Assembly: GCF_019312595.1 (NCBI RefSeq)
Contig: NZ_JAHWDQ010000001.1
Coordinates: 930,001-994,000, forward strand
From: Zhongshania aquimaris
GTDB taxonomy: Bacteria > Pseudomonadota > Gammaproteobacteria > Pseudomonadales > Spongiibacteraceae
DNA: 64,000 bases
Direction of reading: 5' to 3'
Made by a program: the position numbers and the translations under genes. Positions 8,607 to 17,258 of this stretch are shown here, in pieces. A model generated the notes under the pieces. It saw only the letters and a list, made by a program, of their open reading frames with translations, made no database searches and was not told the DNA's origin. Within the stretch, counting starts at the first letter, position 1; the number at the start of each line of letters is the position of its first letter.

Positions 8607-9179
8607 TTAAACCGGTGCTTTAGCGCGTGATTTGTATTCGCCGGTACGAGTATCAATCTCGATCCAGTCGTCAATCTCACAGAAGTCAGCCACTTTGATT
8701 TCAGTGCCGTTACTCAACTTCGCTGGTTTCATAACCTTGCCAGAGGTGTCGCCGCGAGCAGAGCCTTCGGTGTAGGTAATTTGGCGAACGATCATGGTCG
8801 GCAGATCAACAGATATTACTTTGCCTTCAAAGAATACCGCTTCACAAATATCAGACATGCCATCAACGATATAAGGCAATACGCTTTCGATATCGTCTTC
8901 ATTTAATTCGTACTGATTGTAATCTTCGTCCATAAATACATAGACCGAATCGGCAACATAGGAGTACGTTACGGCAATACGTTCGAGGATAACCGGCTCA
9001 ACTTTGTCGTCGGTCTTGTATACGGTTTCTGTCGTCGAACCGCTAAGCAAGTTCTTTAGCTTCATTTTAACAATGGCGCTGTTACGACCAGATTTCGTAA
9101 ATTCTGCTTTCTGAACCATCCAAGGCTGGCCGTCGATCAGAATCACACTATTGGGCTTCATTTCTTGTGCTGTTTTCAT
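8607..9179 (-). CDS. efp: Elongation factor P, arginine type
   Basis: A 190-residue protein of normal EF-P length with KOW-like, OB and C-terminal EF-P domains (end: [20 protein letters not shown]). EF-P binds ribosomes stalled at polyproline stretches and promotes peptide bond formation. The loop residue that is modified is Arg32 (KSGRNSA), not the lysine of the E. coli type. Arg-type EF-P is activated by rhamnosylation by EarP, and earP lies 52 bp upstream on the same strand, so substrate and modifying enzyme form one unit. The sequence closely resembles the Pseudomonas protein. Confidence 0.97.
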   Translation of the reverse strand: MKTAQEMKPNSVILIDGQPWMVQKAEFTKSGRNSAIVKMKLKNLLSGSTTETVYKTDDKVEPVILERIAVTYSYVADSVYVFMDEDYNQYELNEDDIESVLPYIVDGMSDICEAVFFEGKVISVDLPTMIVRQITYTEGSARGDTSGKVMKPAKLSNGTEIKVADFCEIDDWIEIDTRTGEYKSRAKAPV

Positions 9180-9231
9180 AGGTTTATCCGAATGGAAATT
9201 GAGTTAAGCCAGCAATTTTTTTGGCTGCGTA

Positions 9232-10374
9232 TCATACCCAATTCTGATAAAACTGCACTAGCGATTCCGCAAGATTATTTTGCCCTTCTAAAACCCCACA
9301 CCATCGCTCCGCATGGCCCGCCAGCTCTGCCGATGGCGCAAACATAAAGCCATCCCACTGCACACGTTGATCAGCGGAATTCCAAGCCCGCCAATGACTT
9401 AGCAATTCTTGCTTGGCGCCAGCGCTTAGCTGACATGAATAGTGACTTAAAAATGCCTCCATTTTAATAAGATGAGCCCCTTCCTCCTGCGGGTAGATAT
9501 GCCATAAAAAGGGTCTGCCTGCCCATTGGGCTCGAACAAAGGAATCCTCCCCCCTAACCACATTGAAATCGCAGCTCCACAGTAAACGGTCGTAGTCCTG
9601 CTGGCTCAAAAACGGAATCAACTGAATCGTGACGTTGCCCCGCGCGTAAACCTCGTCAAATTCGATTTTATCCACTGCCAACCAACGGCAAACATCACCG
9701 ACGATTCTCCCCTCGGGCACCAAAACATGACAAGGGTGCCCCGCCACTGCAGCATGATCTAAGAGAGTTGCCAGCTGGGGATTTTCATAACAAAACAGCG
9801 AAACTAAGGTGCTATCTGTGGCTAGCTGGACCCCAATACGATTTAAAAACACCTCGCGGGCGGTGGCACTGCGCTGAAATTCTCGCCGGTCTTTTAACAG
9901 ACCAGACTCTCTGATCAAGCCGCCAGTATCTGCGCTGAAGCCAGGGAAGAAGAAGTATTTTTGCAGGCCATTTGCCTGCAAGGACGGCAGGGTATGACAG
10001 CCTGCGACCCAGTCTTCGGCGCTCAAATATTCTAGATTCAACCACAGTACCGGCGTCTCCCGGGCTAGCATGGCTGCAATATAGGCACTGGGCAGCTCGC
10101 AAGCAAACGCTTCCACGACCACATCTGCCGCTGACACTGGCGACCACGGCGCGGCCCAGAAATGTACCCAAACGCCGTCTATCAGCTGAGGTTGTTGCTC
10201 GACTGCCGCAGTGTTCGCGGCGGGAACCAAGCGGGACAAGCTCGCGACGTCATCAATCCACAAGCGCACATCGAGGTCGTATTCCGCCGCCAATTGCCGG
10301 GCCAGACGCCAACAAACGCCAATGTCGCCGTAATTATCGACGACCTGACAAAAAATATCCCAGTGTGTACGCAT
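9232..10374 (-). CDS. earP: EF-P arginine rhamnosyltransferase EarP
   Basis: About 380 residues. EarP transfers rhamnose from dTDP-rhamnose to the guanidino group of EF-P Arg32. The N-terminal signature VVDNYGDIGVCWRLARQL is diagnostic. With the start at ATG 10374, the two aspartates fall at positions 13 and 17, the numbering of the catalytic/binding Asp pair known in Pseudomonas EarP; Glu276 in RGEDSFVRAQW corresponds to the C-terminal catalytic glutamate region. The frame extends 8 codons upstream to a TTG, which I consider less likely. It lies upstream of efp. The dTDP-rhamnose biosynthesis genes are not in this window. Confidence 0.95.
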   Translation of the reverse strand: MRTHWDIFCQVVDNYGDIGVCWRLARQLAAEYDLDVRLWIDDVASLSRLVPAANTAAVEQQPQLIDGVWVHFWAAPWSPVSAADVVVEAFACELPSAYIAAMLARETPVLWLNLEYLSAEDWVAGCHTLPSLQANGLQKYFFFPGFSADTGGLIRESGLLKDRREFQRSATAREVFLNRIGVQLATDSTLVSLFCYENPQLATLLDHAAVAGHPCHVLVPEGRIVGDVCRWLAVDKIEFDEVYARGNVTIQLIPFLSQQDYDRLLWSCDFNVVRGEDSFVRAQWAGRPFLWHIYPQEEGAHLIKMEAFLSHYSCQLSAGAKQELLSHWRAWNSADQRVQWDGFMFAPSAELAGHAERWCGVLEGQNNLAESLVQFYQNWV

Positions 10375-10410
10375 CGCATGTTCGCAGTGAAAAAACAAAA
10401 TATGGCTAAT

Positions 10411-10879
10411 TTAGGTGGCAGCTAATTTACGCAGAGTAGCGGTAAAACTCGTTAACACCCGTCCCTCTTGTTTGAGCACGCCGCGCGTGAACCCCATACG
10501 TCCGGTTTCGTGAATTAACTCAATTTCCGCCAACAGCGGCAAGCCCGACAAACTGCAGCGTCATATCAATCGTCACCACCCTACCGAACGCAACGCTTCG
10601 ATTAATATAAAGGGGGAGATACAACACTTGCTCAGCGCGTACTGCCAAAAAACCACCGTGAAGTCCATTCTGCCCATTTTGGCTAGCACTACTGGTTTCA
10701 AACCGCGCCTCCGCCCTGCCATCACCGGATTTACGAAACTCATAGGGAGCGAGCTGACTGTCAAAACTATCGCCTTCAGGCATGGGCATCGCCATCCACT
10801 CTGAAGACGTAACGTCTGGAAAATACACTGGGGAATTATCTACCATCGCACTGCGCGCCGTATTATTAATAACCGGCAA
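10411..10879 (-). pseudogene. Hot-dog (PaaI-type) thioesterase, frameshifted
   Basis: The frame from 10879 encodes about 113 residues of a hot-dog acyl-CoA thioesterase (core NGLHGGFLAVRAEQVLYLPL, then VVTIDMTLQFVGL) and then runs into a stop at about 10520. Shifting frame by one base near 10536-10542 restores a family-like end: LLAEIELIHETGRMGFTRG, then VLKQEGRVLTSFTATLRKLA, stopping at 10411. The repaired protein would have about 155 residues, the usual length. Removing one G from the GGGCTTGCCGCTG context (minus strand) restores the frame. It is either a recent inactivating insertion or a sequencing error. It sits just upstream of earP on the same strand. Confidence 0.75.
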
Positions 10880-10982
10880 GGTATCATAGTCTTGGGAGAA
10901 TCAGACTGATTTGCAGTGAAAAAAAGCGCAATCAAATATGGCCAGAACCACACAGAGAATTTACCCGCTAAAATCGCCAAAC

Positions 10983-11020
10983 AAAAAAATACCGCCAAGC
11001 AGTGTGAGCTGGTGGCGGTA
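10983..11020 (-). terminator. Terminator of the enoyl-CoA hydratase gene
   Basis: On the minus strand TACCGCCA pairs with TGGCGGTA (10990-10997 with 11013-11020) and is followed by T7. It lies 27 bp after the hydratase stop. Confidence 0.85.
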
Positions 11021-11046
11021 CTTTAATTACAGGCGCTTGCCAGCTA

Positions 11047-11856
11047 TTACTTTGCGAGCTTTACCCTGGGCAATACCGGTTCTCGTTTCTCCAAAAAGGC
11101 CGCTAACGCTTCGCGGTGCTCATCACTATTCCTGCAGCGCTGGAAGTTTTTGATTTCTTCAGCGATATAGCTCTCACAGCTTAATTCTTCGGCATTTTTT
11201 AGATTGTTTTTAATGCAGCCCAGTGCATTCGTTGGTCCTTCCGCTAACCGCGTGGCCAACGCTTCTACCTCAGTACATAGCGAATCCACATCACAGACCT
11301 TACTGAGCAGACCGTTTCTATAGGCCTCATCCGCGCTATAGGTTGGGCATAACAAACAGAATTCCCGCGCCTTGCCCGCCCCCATCCATTTGCTTAAAAA
11401 ATAGGCCGCCGCGAAGTCGCCGGACAAGCCAATTTTTGTGTGGGCATAGCCCAGCGTTGCGGTGCTATCCGCCAAGCGAAAATCGCAGGCCAAAGCCAGC
11501 GACAAACCCCCGCCCACCGCCGGACCACGAATCATTGCGATGGTCGGTTTTGGCATTTCATGCAATAACATGGCGGCTTCAGCCCCCACCCGTAACAACA
11601 CTTCAGTAGAGTATTTACGGGTGTGCTCAACACCCAGCGCCAAATTTTTGATGTCTGCTCCAGAGCAAAACGCGTCGCCCGCGCCCTCAAGCACAACGGC
11701 ACCGACGGTGTCATCCTGCGCCGCATCGCGCAAGCAGCGATATAAGGAGGTCACCATCTCTTCATTTATGGCGTTCTTTAATGCTGGGCGGCTTAAAATG
11801 ACGTGTAGGACTCTGCCGTGGCGACGTGAATGAACGGGGCCGATTTCATTAATCAT
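11047..11856 (-). CDS. Enoyl-CoA hydratase/isomerase (crotonase) family protein
   Basis: A 269-residue crotonase-fold protein. Oxyanion-hole segments are visible at CSGADIKNLA and MIRGPAVGGGLSLALACDFR, typical of the family that hydrates or isomerises CoA thioesters in beta-oxidation-like pathways. The second catalytic position falls in IGLSGDFAAAYFL, where an aspartate stands instead of the classical hydratase glutamate, so the reaction may be isomerase-like or otherwise non-standard. It is transcribed alone (terminator downstream, 170 bp to the next gene). Confidence 0.88.
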   Translation of the reverse strand: MINEIGPVHSRRHGRVLHVILSRPALKNAINEEMVTSLYRCLRDAAQDDTVGAVVLEGAGDAFCSGADIKNLALGVEHTRKYSTEVLLRVGAEAAMLLHEMPKPTIAMIRGPAVGGGLSLALACDFRLADSTATLGYAHTKIGLSGDFAAAYFLSKWMGAGKAREFCLLCPTYSADEAYRNGLLSKVCDVDSLCTEVEALATRLAEGPTNALGCIKNNLKNAEELSCESYIAEEIKNFQRCRNSDEHREALAAFLEKREPVLPRVKLAK

Positions 11857-12159
11857 TATTTTAATCCTATCTACTACAGATAAAGACGCATCCTTGCCTC
11901 GTGCTTAGTGCGCTCCTCCTAGCTGGACTGCTGTCACCAAGCTCTAAACACACAAAATACGGGACATTCCTAGGAAAGACAATCGATAAAACACGCCGAT
12001 TTGCACAGCCTGCGTCGACGTTTATGAATTAGCCATTTTTAGCGAAAAATGCACTAAAGCTGCGCGTAATTTCATGCAAAACCCGACGCTTACCCAATCA
12101 GTTATTTGAATCTAACGACACCGCGACAGGCTTTGGCGAACCCTCTCGAAGCAAAATCT

Positions 12160-12201
12160 AAATACAAACCATTTGTATTTGATATTGATTCTCATTACTA
12201 T
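12160..12201 (+). promoter_or_regulatory. Fur-box promoter of the siderophore receptor
   Basis: The 460-bp gap 11857-12316 holds no gene, but a promoter can be read. TTGTAT (12173-12178) and TACTAT (12196-12201) are spaced 17 bp. A Fur-box-like 19-mer at 12181-12199 (GATATTGATTCTCATTACT) matches 14 of 19 positions of the classical consensus and fills the spacer, where Fur-Fe would block RNA polymerase. Directly upstream is a perfect 9-bp inverted repeat, AAATACAAA-CCA-TTTGTATTT (12160-12180). The remaining bases show nothing further. Confidence 0.8.
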
Positions 12202-12316
12202 GTGCCTCGACTTCACGAGTTGACCAAACAAAAGCCCGCTAACCACTCGGTCATCTTATTTATAAACAGTGGCATATGGGATCAGCAACATGAGAACCTA
12301 CCAGGAGACATTCAAC

Positions 12317-14467
12317 GTGACAGATAGATACAAACCAAACCAGCCGCGGCGCCAACTTCTCGCGCAGGCGATTAGCGTCGCACTTGCCAGTACAACATTG
12401 ACAGCCCTAGCCGCCGAAGAAGCCCAACAGACCCTTCCTGCAGTAAAGGTTGAATCGACGGTAATCTCGCCCTACAAAGCAGAGAAAGCATCGTCTCCGC
12501 AGTACACCCAAAAATTAGCCGACACGCCAAAGACTATTAGCGTTGTACCTGAGCAAGTGCTGCGCGACCAGGCGGTCACTAGCCTACGTGACGCCTTGCG
12601 CAATGTATCGGGCATTACCATGCAGGCCGGTGAAGGCGGCGCTGCGGCCGGCGACAATTTGAGTATCCGTGGTTTTGACGCTACCAACGATCTTTATGTA
12701 GATGGTGTAAGAGATATCGGCGCGTATAGTCGCGACACATTTAACCTGGAGCAGTTAGAAGTAACCAAAGGCCCCTCGTCTACCGTCAGCGGTCGCGGTT
12801 CAGCCGGTGGCTCGGTTAACTTGGTAAGTAAAACCGCTAAGTTTGAAGACTTTAAACGTGGCACCGTGTTGGTCGGAAGCGACAGCCAACTACGTGCCAC
12901 CGCAGACATCAACGGTGCACTGAGCAATAATTTGGCCGGCCGCATTAATGTTATGACCCAAGACAGCGGCGTACCCGGCCGCGATGTTACCGAAAACAAA
13001 GGCAGCGGCTTTGCCGGCGCGTTAACGTATTTATTATCTGAAAAGACCACACTATCTGGTGGCGTCACCTATCTCGACCAAGACAATATTCCCGATGGCG
13101 GTGTGCCATTACTTACCAACGCCAACGGCGAGCGCTACTTGGATGAAGCCACCGCAGAAAACTACTACGGTGTTGAAAATCGCGATTACGACAAGAATGA
13201 AATCACCACCTTCAAAGTGGCCGTTGAACATAACTTCAGCGACACCTTAAGCCTGCGCAACCAAACATTTATCGGCACAACCGAAACCTCCGCCGCCTTC
13301 ACCCGCCCGAGCTTTGATTCATCTACCGGCGACGTACGCCGCGGAGGCGTTAAAGGACGTGACGAAGACCGCGATATCATTTCTAACCAAACCACCCTGC
13401 GCAGCGACTTTGTCAGCGGCAGCGTCCAACACAATCTAGTCACGGGCATTGATATTACCCAAGAGGAATATATCAACTACGAGCTGCTGGCCACCAACGA
13501 TAATCCGCCCAATGTCGACCTATACAACCCCGTCACCGACGATCCATACGGCGGCTCTATTACCCGTGCCGGTGGCCAGCGCAAAGGCACCTACGACGCG
13601 CTGTCATTGTTCGTAAGCGATACTTTAACCTTTACACCGCAATGGTTGGTCACCCTTGGTGTACGAGTTGAAGACTATGAGCAAGAGTATTCACAAGACT
13701 ATTCTTCAACTGGTCGTGGTGGTGTTATCACCGACCCATTCAAGTATAAATCGAGTGACACCTTGATCAGCTGGAACGCCGCAATTACCTATAAACCGGC
13801 AGAAAATGGCAGTATTTATGTCGGTGTTGGCAATTCTCAAACGCCACTTGGCAGCAACTTAACGCTGAGTTCTGATGAGCAAAACCTCGATGCTGAAGAA
13901 GATCAAATCCTCGAACTCGGCACCAAATGGGAACTGTTCGACGCCAAAGTGCTAGCCAGTGCAGCCATTTTCCGCTCGGAGAAAACCAATGCTTCCACCA
14001 ATGACGTGGATAATGATGACGTACTAGTACTTGAAGGCGAGCAAGTAGTACAAGGACTTGAGTTGGGCATTAACGGCACGATTACATCCAAGTGGGTCAT
14101 TATTGCCAACTACACCTATACCGATAGCGAAATCAAAGACTCTGGCGATCCAGAAGAAATTGGCGAAGTTATTTTCAATACCCCTGAGCACAGCGCAAGC
14201 CTGTGGACGACCTACCAAATTGATCGAGCGTGGCAAGTGGGCGGAGGCCTGCAGTACATTGGCGAATACGAGAATGGCAGCACCACTGAACTAGACGCTA
14301 CCACTCTGCTAAATGCGGCTGCGTCATTCCAAGCGACTGATAACCTCAAGTTACAACTGAATGCGAATAATCTAAGCGACGAGAAATACCTGCTTAAACC
14401 TCGCGGCAGTCGCGGCGTACCAGGCGCCGGCAAAAGCGTAGCACTTACCGCTAGTCTGGAGTTCTAA
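12317..14467 (+). CDS. TonB-dependent catecholate siderophore receptor (Fiu/PiuA type)
   Basis: About 716 residues from the GTG at 12317, chosen because AGGAG (12303-12307) lies 9 bp upstream; an ATG at 12290 and the open frame from 12269 are less well placed. There is a signal peptide ending LTALAAEE, a plug with TPKTISVVPEQVLRDQ, LSIRGFDATNDLYVDGVRD and GPSSTVSGRGSAGGSVNL blocks typical of Fiu/PiuA/FhuE-type ferric siderophore receptors, and a barrel ending in the outer membrane signature VALTASLEF. The Fur-type promoter upstream and the PiuC-type hydroxylase downstream support a role in iron uptake. Confidence 0.93.
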   Translation: MTDRYKPNQPRRQLLAQAISVALASTTLTALAAEEAQQTLPAVKVESTVISPYKAEKASSPQYTQKLADTPKTISVVPEQVLRDQAVTSLRDALRNVSGITMQAGEGGAAAGDNLSIRGFDATNDLYVDGVRDIGAYSRDTFNLEQLEVTKGPSSTVSGRGSAGGSVNLVSKTAKFEDFKRGTVLVGSDSQLRATADINGALSNNLAGRINVMTQDSGVPGRDVTENKGSGFAGALTYLLSEKTTLSGGVTYLDQDNIPDGGVPLLTNANGERYLDEATAENYYGVENRDYDKNEITTFKVAVEHNFSDTLSLRNQTFIGTTETSAAFTRPSFDSSTGDVRRGGVKGRDEDRDIISNQTTLRSDFVSGSVQHNLVTGIDITQEEYINYELLATNDNPPNVDLYNPVTDDPYGGSITRAGGQRKGTYDALSLFVSDTLTFTPQWLVTLGVRVEDYEQEYSQDYSSTGRGGVITDPFKYKSSDTLISWNAAITYKPAENGSIYVGVGNSQTPLGSNLTLSSDEQNLDAEEDQILELGTKWELFDAKVLASAAIFRSEKTNASTNDVDNDDVLVLEGEQVVQGLELGINGTITSKWVIIANYTYTDSEIKDSGDPEEIGEVIFNTPEHSASLWTTYQIDRAWQVGGGLQYIGEYENGSTTELDATTLLNAAASFQATDNLKLQLNANNLSDEKYLLKPRGSRGVPGAGKSVALTASLEF

Positions 14468-14507
14468 TTCTCAACACGCAATAATATACGCGCCAGAGAA
14501 AACCTAC

Positions 14508-14530
14508 CGCCCCGCACATGCGGGGCGTTT
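14508..14530 (+). terminator. Stem-loop between receptor and piuC-like gene
   Basis: CGCCCCGCA (14508-14516) pairs with TGCGGGGCG (14519-14527), then TTT. The short T run suggests a partial terminator or RNA-stabilising hairpin, so the hydroxylase may be expressed by readthrough from the Fur promoter. Confidence 0.65.
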
Positions 14531-14549
14531 CCGTTAAAGGTCTAAATAC

Positions 14550-15230
14550 ATGTTAGTTAAAATACCCGCCGTTCTCAGCAAAGCAGAAGTCGCACACTGC
14601 CGCCGTGTTATGGAAGCAGCAGAGTGGGTAGATGGCAAAGTAACTGCGGGTTACCAGTCAGCAAAAAATAAAAACAATATTCAGTTGGCAGAGAATTCCG
14701 ACGCGGCAAATCAGCTCGGCGATATTATTTTGGCCGCCCTTGCCAAGAACAATTTATTTATGTCTGCCGCCCTACCCCTAAAAATTTTTCCGCCACTGTT
14801 CAATTGCTACCAAGGTGGTCACTCCTTTGGCGTGCACGTCGACAATGCTATTCGGCAGGTAAAGGGTACGGCGGTTAAAGTGCGAACAGATATATCAATG
14901 ACCCTGTTCTTCTCAGAGCCGGAAGAATACGACGGAGGCGAACTCGTCATCGAAGATACCTACGGCACACAAAGTATTAAGCTCGCTGCCGGAGATATGA
15001 TTCTCTATCCCTCCACTAGCTTGCACCGAGTCACACCTGTCACCAAAGGCCGACGCCTCGCCTCGTTTTTCTGGCTGCAAAGTATGGTCGCCAGCGATGA
15101 AAAACGCAGCTTGCTATACGACATGGATATGAGTATTCAGAACTTAAGTCAGGGTAATGAAGACCACCCCGCCATCATTCAACTCACCGGGGTTTACCAC
15201 AACTTATTGCGGCAGTGGGCGCAAACTTAA
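14550..15230 (+). CDS. piuC: PKHD-type Fe(II)/2-oxoglutarate hydroxylase (PiuC/YbiX family)
   Basis: A 226-residue cytoplasmic dioxygenase-like protein of normal family length. The iron-binding HxD...H triad is visible as HVDNAI (His90, Asp92) and the later His in [10 protein letters not shown]; the 2-oxoglutarate-binding Arg is in [10 protein letters not shown]. The family (YbiX in E. coli, PiuC in Pseudomonas) is regularly encoded beside Fiu/PiuA receptors and iron-regulated, as here. Its exact substrate is not settled in the family. The start has AAAGG 9 bp upstream. Confidence 0.93.
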   Translation: MLVKIPAVLSKAEVAHCRRVMEAAEWVDGKVTAGYQSAKNKNNIQLAENSDAANQLGDIILAALAKNNLFMSAALPLKIFPPLFNCYQGGHSFGVHVDNAIRQVKGTAVKVRTDISMTLFFSEPEEYDGGELVIEDTYGTQSIKLAAGDMILYPSTSLHRVTPVTKGRRLASFFWLQSMVASDEKRSLLYDMDMSIQNLSQGNEDHPAIIQLTGVYHNLLRQWAQT

Positions 15231-15394
15231 ATTGCTTTTACATAGAGAAAATACGGAGCTTTACTCTTCAAACTACAAATAGCGAGGGACTATCTAGATT
15301 ACTCAGAGAAGTACGGACAGCTATTTTACTACCCGTTAAAGTAGCGCAGATCCAAAGCTTCTCGCTTCCTGCGCAGCCTTATTCTGTTAAAGTT

Positions 15395-15772
15395 TTAGTT
15401 GATTCTCGTCCAGAACGTCATGTTCACAGAGTCTTTTTCAAGAAGTTCTAAATATTCAAGTGCAACGGCGTTATCTAACCATTGCTGGCAATACTCCTCT
15501 GCCTTTTCCTGCGAGCTGGCAATAGCCACATCTGCATAAATACCATCTGCACCACGAACCAAAAAATGGAGAATTAGCTCCCCTTGCTGACTAAGAAAAT
15601 CTGCCTCGACGTTATTAGACAGTTCTACCAATCTTGCCTCTGTCACACCGTCTTTAAGCCTGAAGGTCGCGAACTCCATGCCGCCAATGCTATCAATATT
15701 GCCATTCTTTATCATATTAGTGCCCCAGTTATTGCTTGAATGCCAACTGTAAGGCGTTGCTACTGACAGCAT
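15395..15772 (-). CDS. Small protein coupled to the WYL regulator
   Basis: About 125 residues from ATG 15772, which lies 4 bp after the regulator's stop codon, suggesting translational coupling; an upstream extension to 15850 overlaps the regulator and is less likely. The sequence (GMEFATFRLKDGVTEARLVE, later YCQQWLDNAVALEYLELLEK) alternates strands and helices like ferredoxin-like dimeric alpha/beta-barrel proteins of the antibiotic-biosynthesis-monooxygenase type. That fold is a guess. It probably binds the small molecule that the regulator responds to or metabolises it. Confidence 0.7.
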   Translation of the reverse strand: MLSVATPYSWHSSNNWGTNMIKNGNIDSIGGMEFATFRLKDGVTEARLVELSNNVEADFLSQQGELILHFLVRGADGIYADVAIASSQEKAEEYCQQWLDNAVALEYLELLEKDSVNMTFWTRIN

Positions 15773-15776
15773 TGTG

Positions 15777-16463
15777 TCAGTCCACTTTTGCTTTTGATTC
15801 AATATATGCCGATAGAGAAACACCTTCTGGTAAAGGAGCGGTATATTCACAAAGGGTTAGCTCGCTTATACGGTCAAGCCTGAAGTCCCTGTAGTCGCCG
15901 CGCAGGTCGCACCAACTGCCTAGCGTCCATCTGCCTCCCCAATAAAATAGACCCAAAGGATAAACTGTTCTCGACGTCACACTCTCTGAAAGCGAGTTAT
16001 AAGCGATCTTCAGCCAACGCTTTCTCTCTATCGCCGAGTGCGCTTTCCCCCAAACTTGATACGTTTCAGAATCACGATGACTTACCGGCACCCTTACCAC
16101 GCGCTCCTCATCAGGAATCAGATTTGATGCCTTCGGTAATACAGCTTCGATCTTTGACAGCAGTGAGTGCGCTGAAGCCGCAAGATGCTTTCCAGTTAAA
16201 GACGCTGTAAAGCTCACCCCCGTAATGAGCGCCTCCAACTCGCCCGAAGATAGTTGTATCGGCGGTAACTCAAAGCCCTCTGACAACCGATACCCAACAC
16301 CTGGCTCGCCATATATCGGTATTCCCGACAAAGATAAATCATCAATATAGCGATATATAGTTCTTTCAGACACCAGCAATTTCTCAGCTAACTGCTTTGC
16401 AGTAATGGGCTGATGTTTACGCAAAATATTAGTTAACTGAAAAAGTCTGTCTGATTTTCGCAC
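15777..16463 (-). CDS. YafY-type HTH/WYL-domain transcriptional regulator
   Basis: A 228-residue protein with an N-terminal HTH_11 domain (MRKSDRLFQLTNILRKHQPI, then SERTIYRYIDDLSLSGIPI) and a C-terminal WYL ligand-sensing domain (WLKIAYNSL, YPLGLFYWGGRWTLGSWCDL, FRLDRISEL). Members are DeoR-like one-component regulators. It is the first gene of a two-gene unit with the small protein downstream. The 291 bp upstream (16464-16754) show no recognisable operator. Confidence 0.9.
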   Translation of the reverse strand: MRKSDRLFQLTNILRKHQPITAKQLAEKLLVSERTIYRYIDDLSLSGIPIYGEPGVGYRLSEGFELPPIQLSSGELEALITGVSFTASLTGKHLAASAHSLLSKIEAVLPKASNLIPDEERVVRVPVSHRDSETYQVWGKAHSAIERKRWLKIAYNSLSESVTSRTVYPLGLFYWGGRWTLGSWCDLRGDYRDFRLDRISELTLCEYTAPLPEGVSLSAYIESKAKVD

Positions 16464-16754
16464 ACTATAGCCTTTTCTCTTAGAAGGTCTAACACACGCA
16501 AAAGCGGCGCTGAAAACGCGCGGTTATGATGTCCGGCCCCGCAGGGGTGCACTGCTTGCTAGTTAGGTAGATAGTGGGAAGTGCTCTCTTATTCACATGC
16601 CTTGACGACTTACATCGAAAGTTACAATACCCGTGACTGACCGCTAATGAGTTTATTAACGATCAGGTTTAGTATCGACTTACATTCGGCGAAGTTAGAT
16701 AACGTATGATCACTCTAGTTTTTCAGACAACCAGGCGGTATCAAAAAAGTAGTG

Positions 16755-17231
16755 CTACGATTCGTCGCCGTCAGTATTGCGGAACTTCAACTGCAAACCC
16801 TTTAAGAAATTCCGCAAAATCTGATCTTTGCAATCGCGGTAATGTTTGTGATCGGTCTTGCGAAAGAAGGCACTCAACTCATGCTTGCTAATCTTAAAAT
16901 CTGCCAGTGCCAGTATCGCCATCACGTCTTCCGCTTTTAGACTTAGGGCAATTTTTAACTTCATGAAGATCATATTGTTTGTCAGGCGTTTCTCTACTAC
17001 CGGCTTTTGCCCGTCTTTGGCGCCGCGCATATCAACAATTAAGCCGTTTAAAAATGCGGCTAACAACAAGTCATCGCAATGCTCAAAGCCGTCATCTTCT
17101 TCTTTTTTTAACCACGCACTCACTTCTTCGCGGGAAACATGGTGATCAGCCAAGCTAAAGATCGCCATCATTTTTGAATCATTAAAATCAAAGATGTAAC
17201 GCACTCGGCGCAAGACATCATTATTTACCAT
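16755..17231 (-). CDS. yehS: DUF1456 protein, YehS family
   Basis: A 158-residue protein with two repeats of the DUF1456 module: VLRRVRYIFDFNDSKMMAIF with VSREEVSAWLKKEEDDGF, and MIFMKLKIALSLKAEDVMAI with ISKHELSAFFRKTDH. The duplicated layout and length match E. coli YehS. Function is not known. It is 27 bp downstream of the YlqF gene and probably co-transcribed with it. Confidence 0.92.
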   Translation of the reverse strand: MVNNDVLRRVRYIFDFNDSKMMAIFSLADHHVSREEVSAWLKKEEDDGFEHCDDLLLAAFLNGLIVDMRGAKDGQKPVVEKRLTNNMIFMKLKIALSLKAEDVMAILALADFKISKHELSAFFRKTDHKHYRDCKDQILRNFLKGLQLKFRNTDGDES

Positions 17232-17258
17232 GGTGTTTTCCTATTACTTACTTGTCTT

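Noticed and set aside
9812-10409. ORFs on both strands overlapping earP
   Set aside because: EarP is unambiguous in this interval; the others are frame shadows.
10938-11153. Small plus-strand ORF between the thioesterase and the hydratase
   Set aside because: It covers the hydratase terminator and the antisense of its 3' end; no family-like features.
12472-13068. Antisense ORFs over the siderophore receptor
   Set aside because: Shadows of the strong coding frame on the plus strand; no protein-like composition or binding sites.
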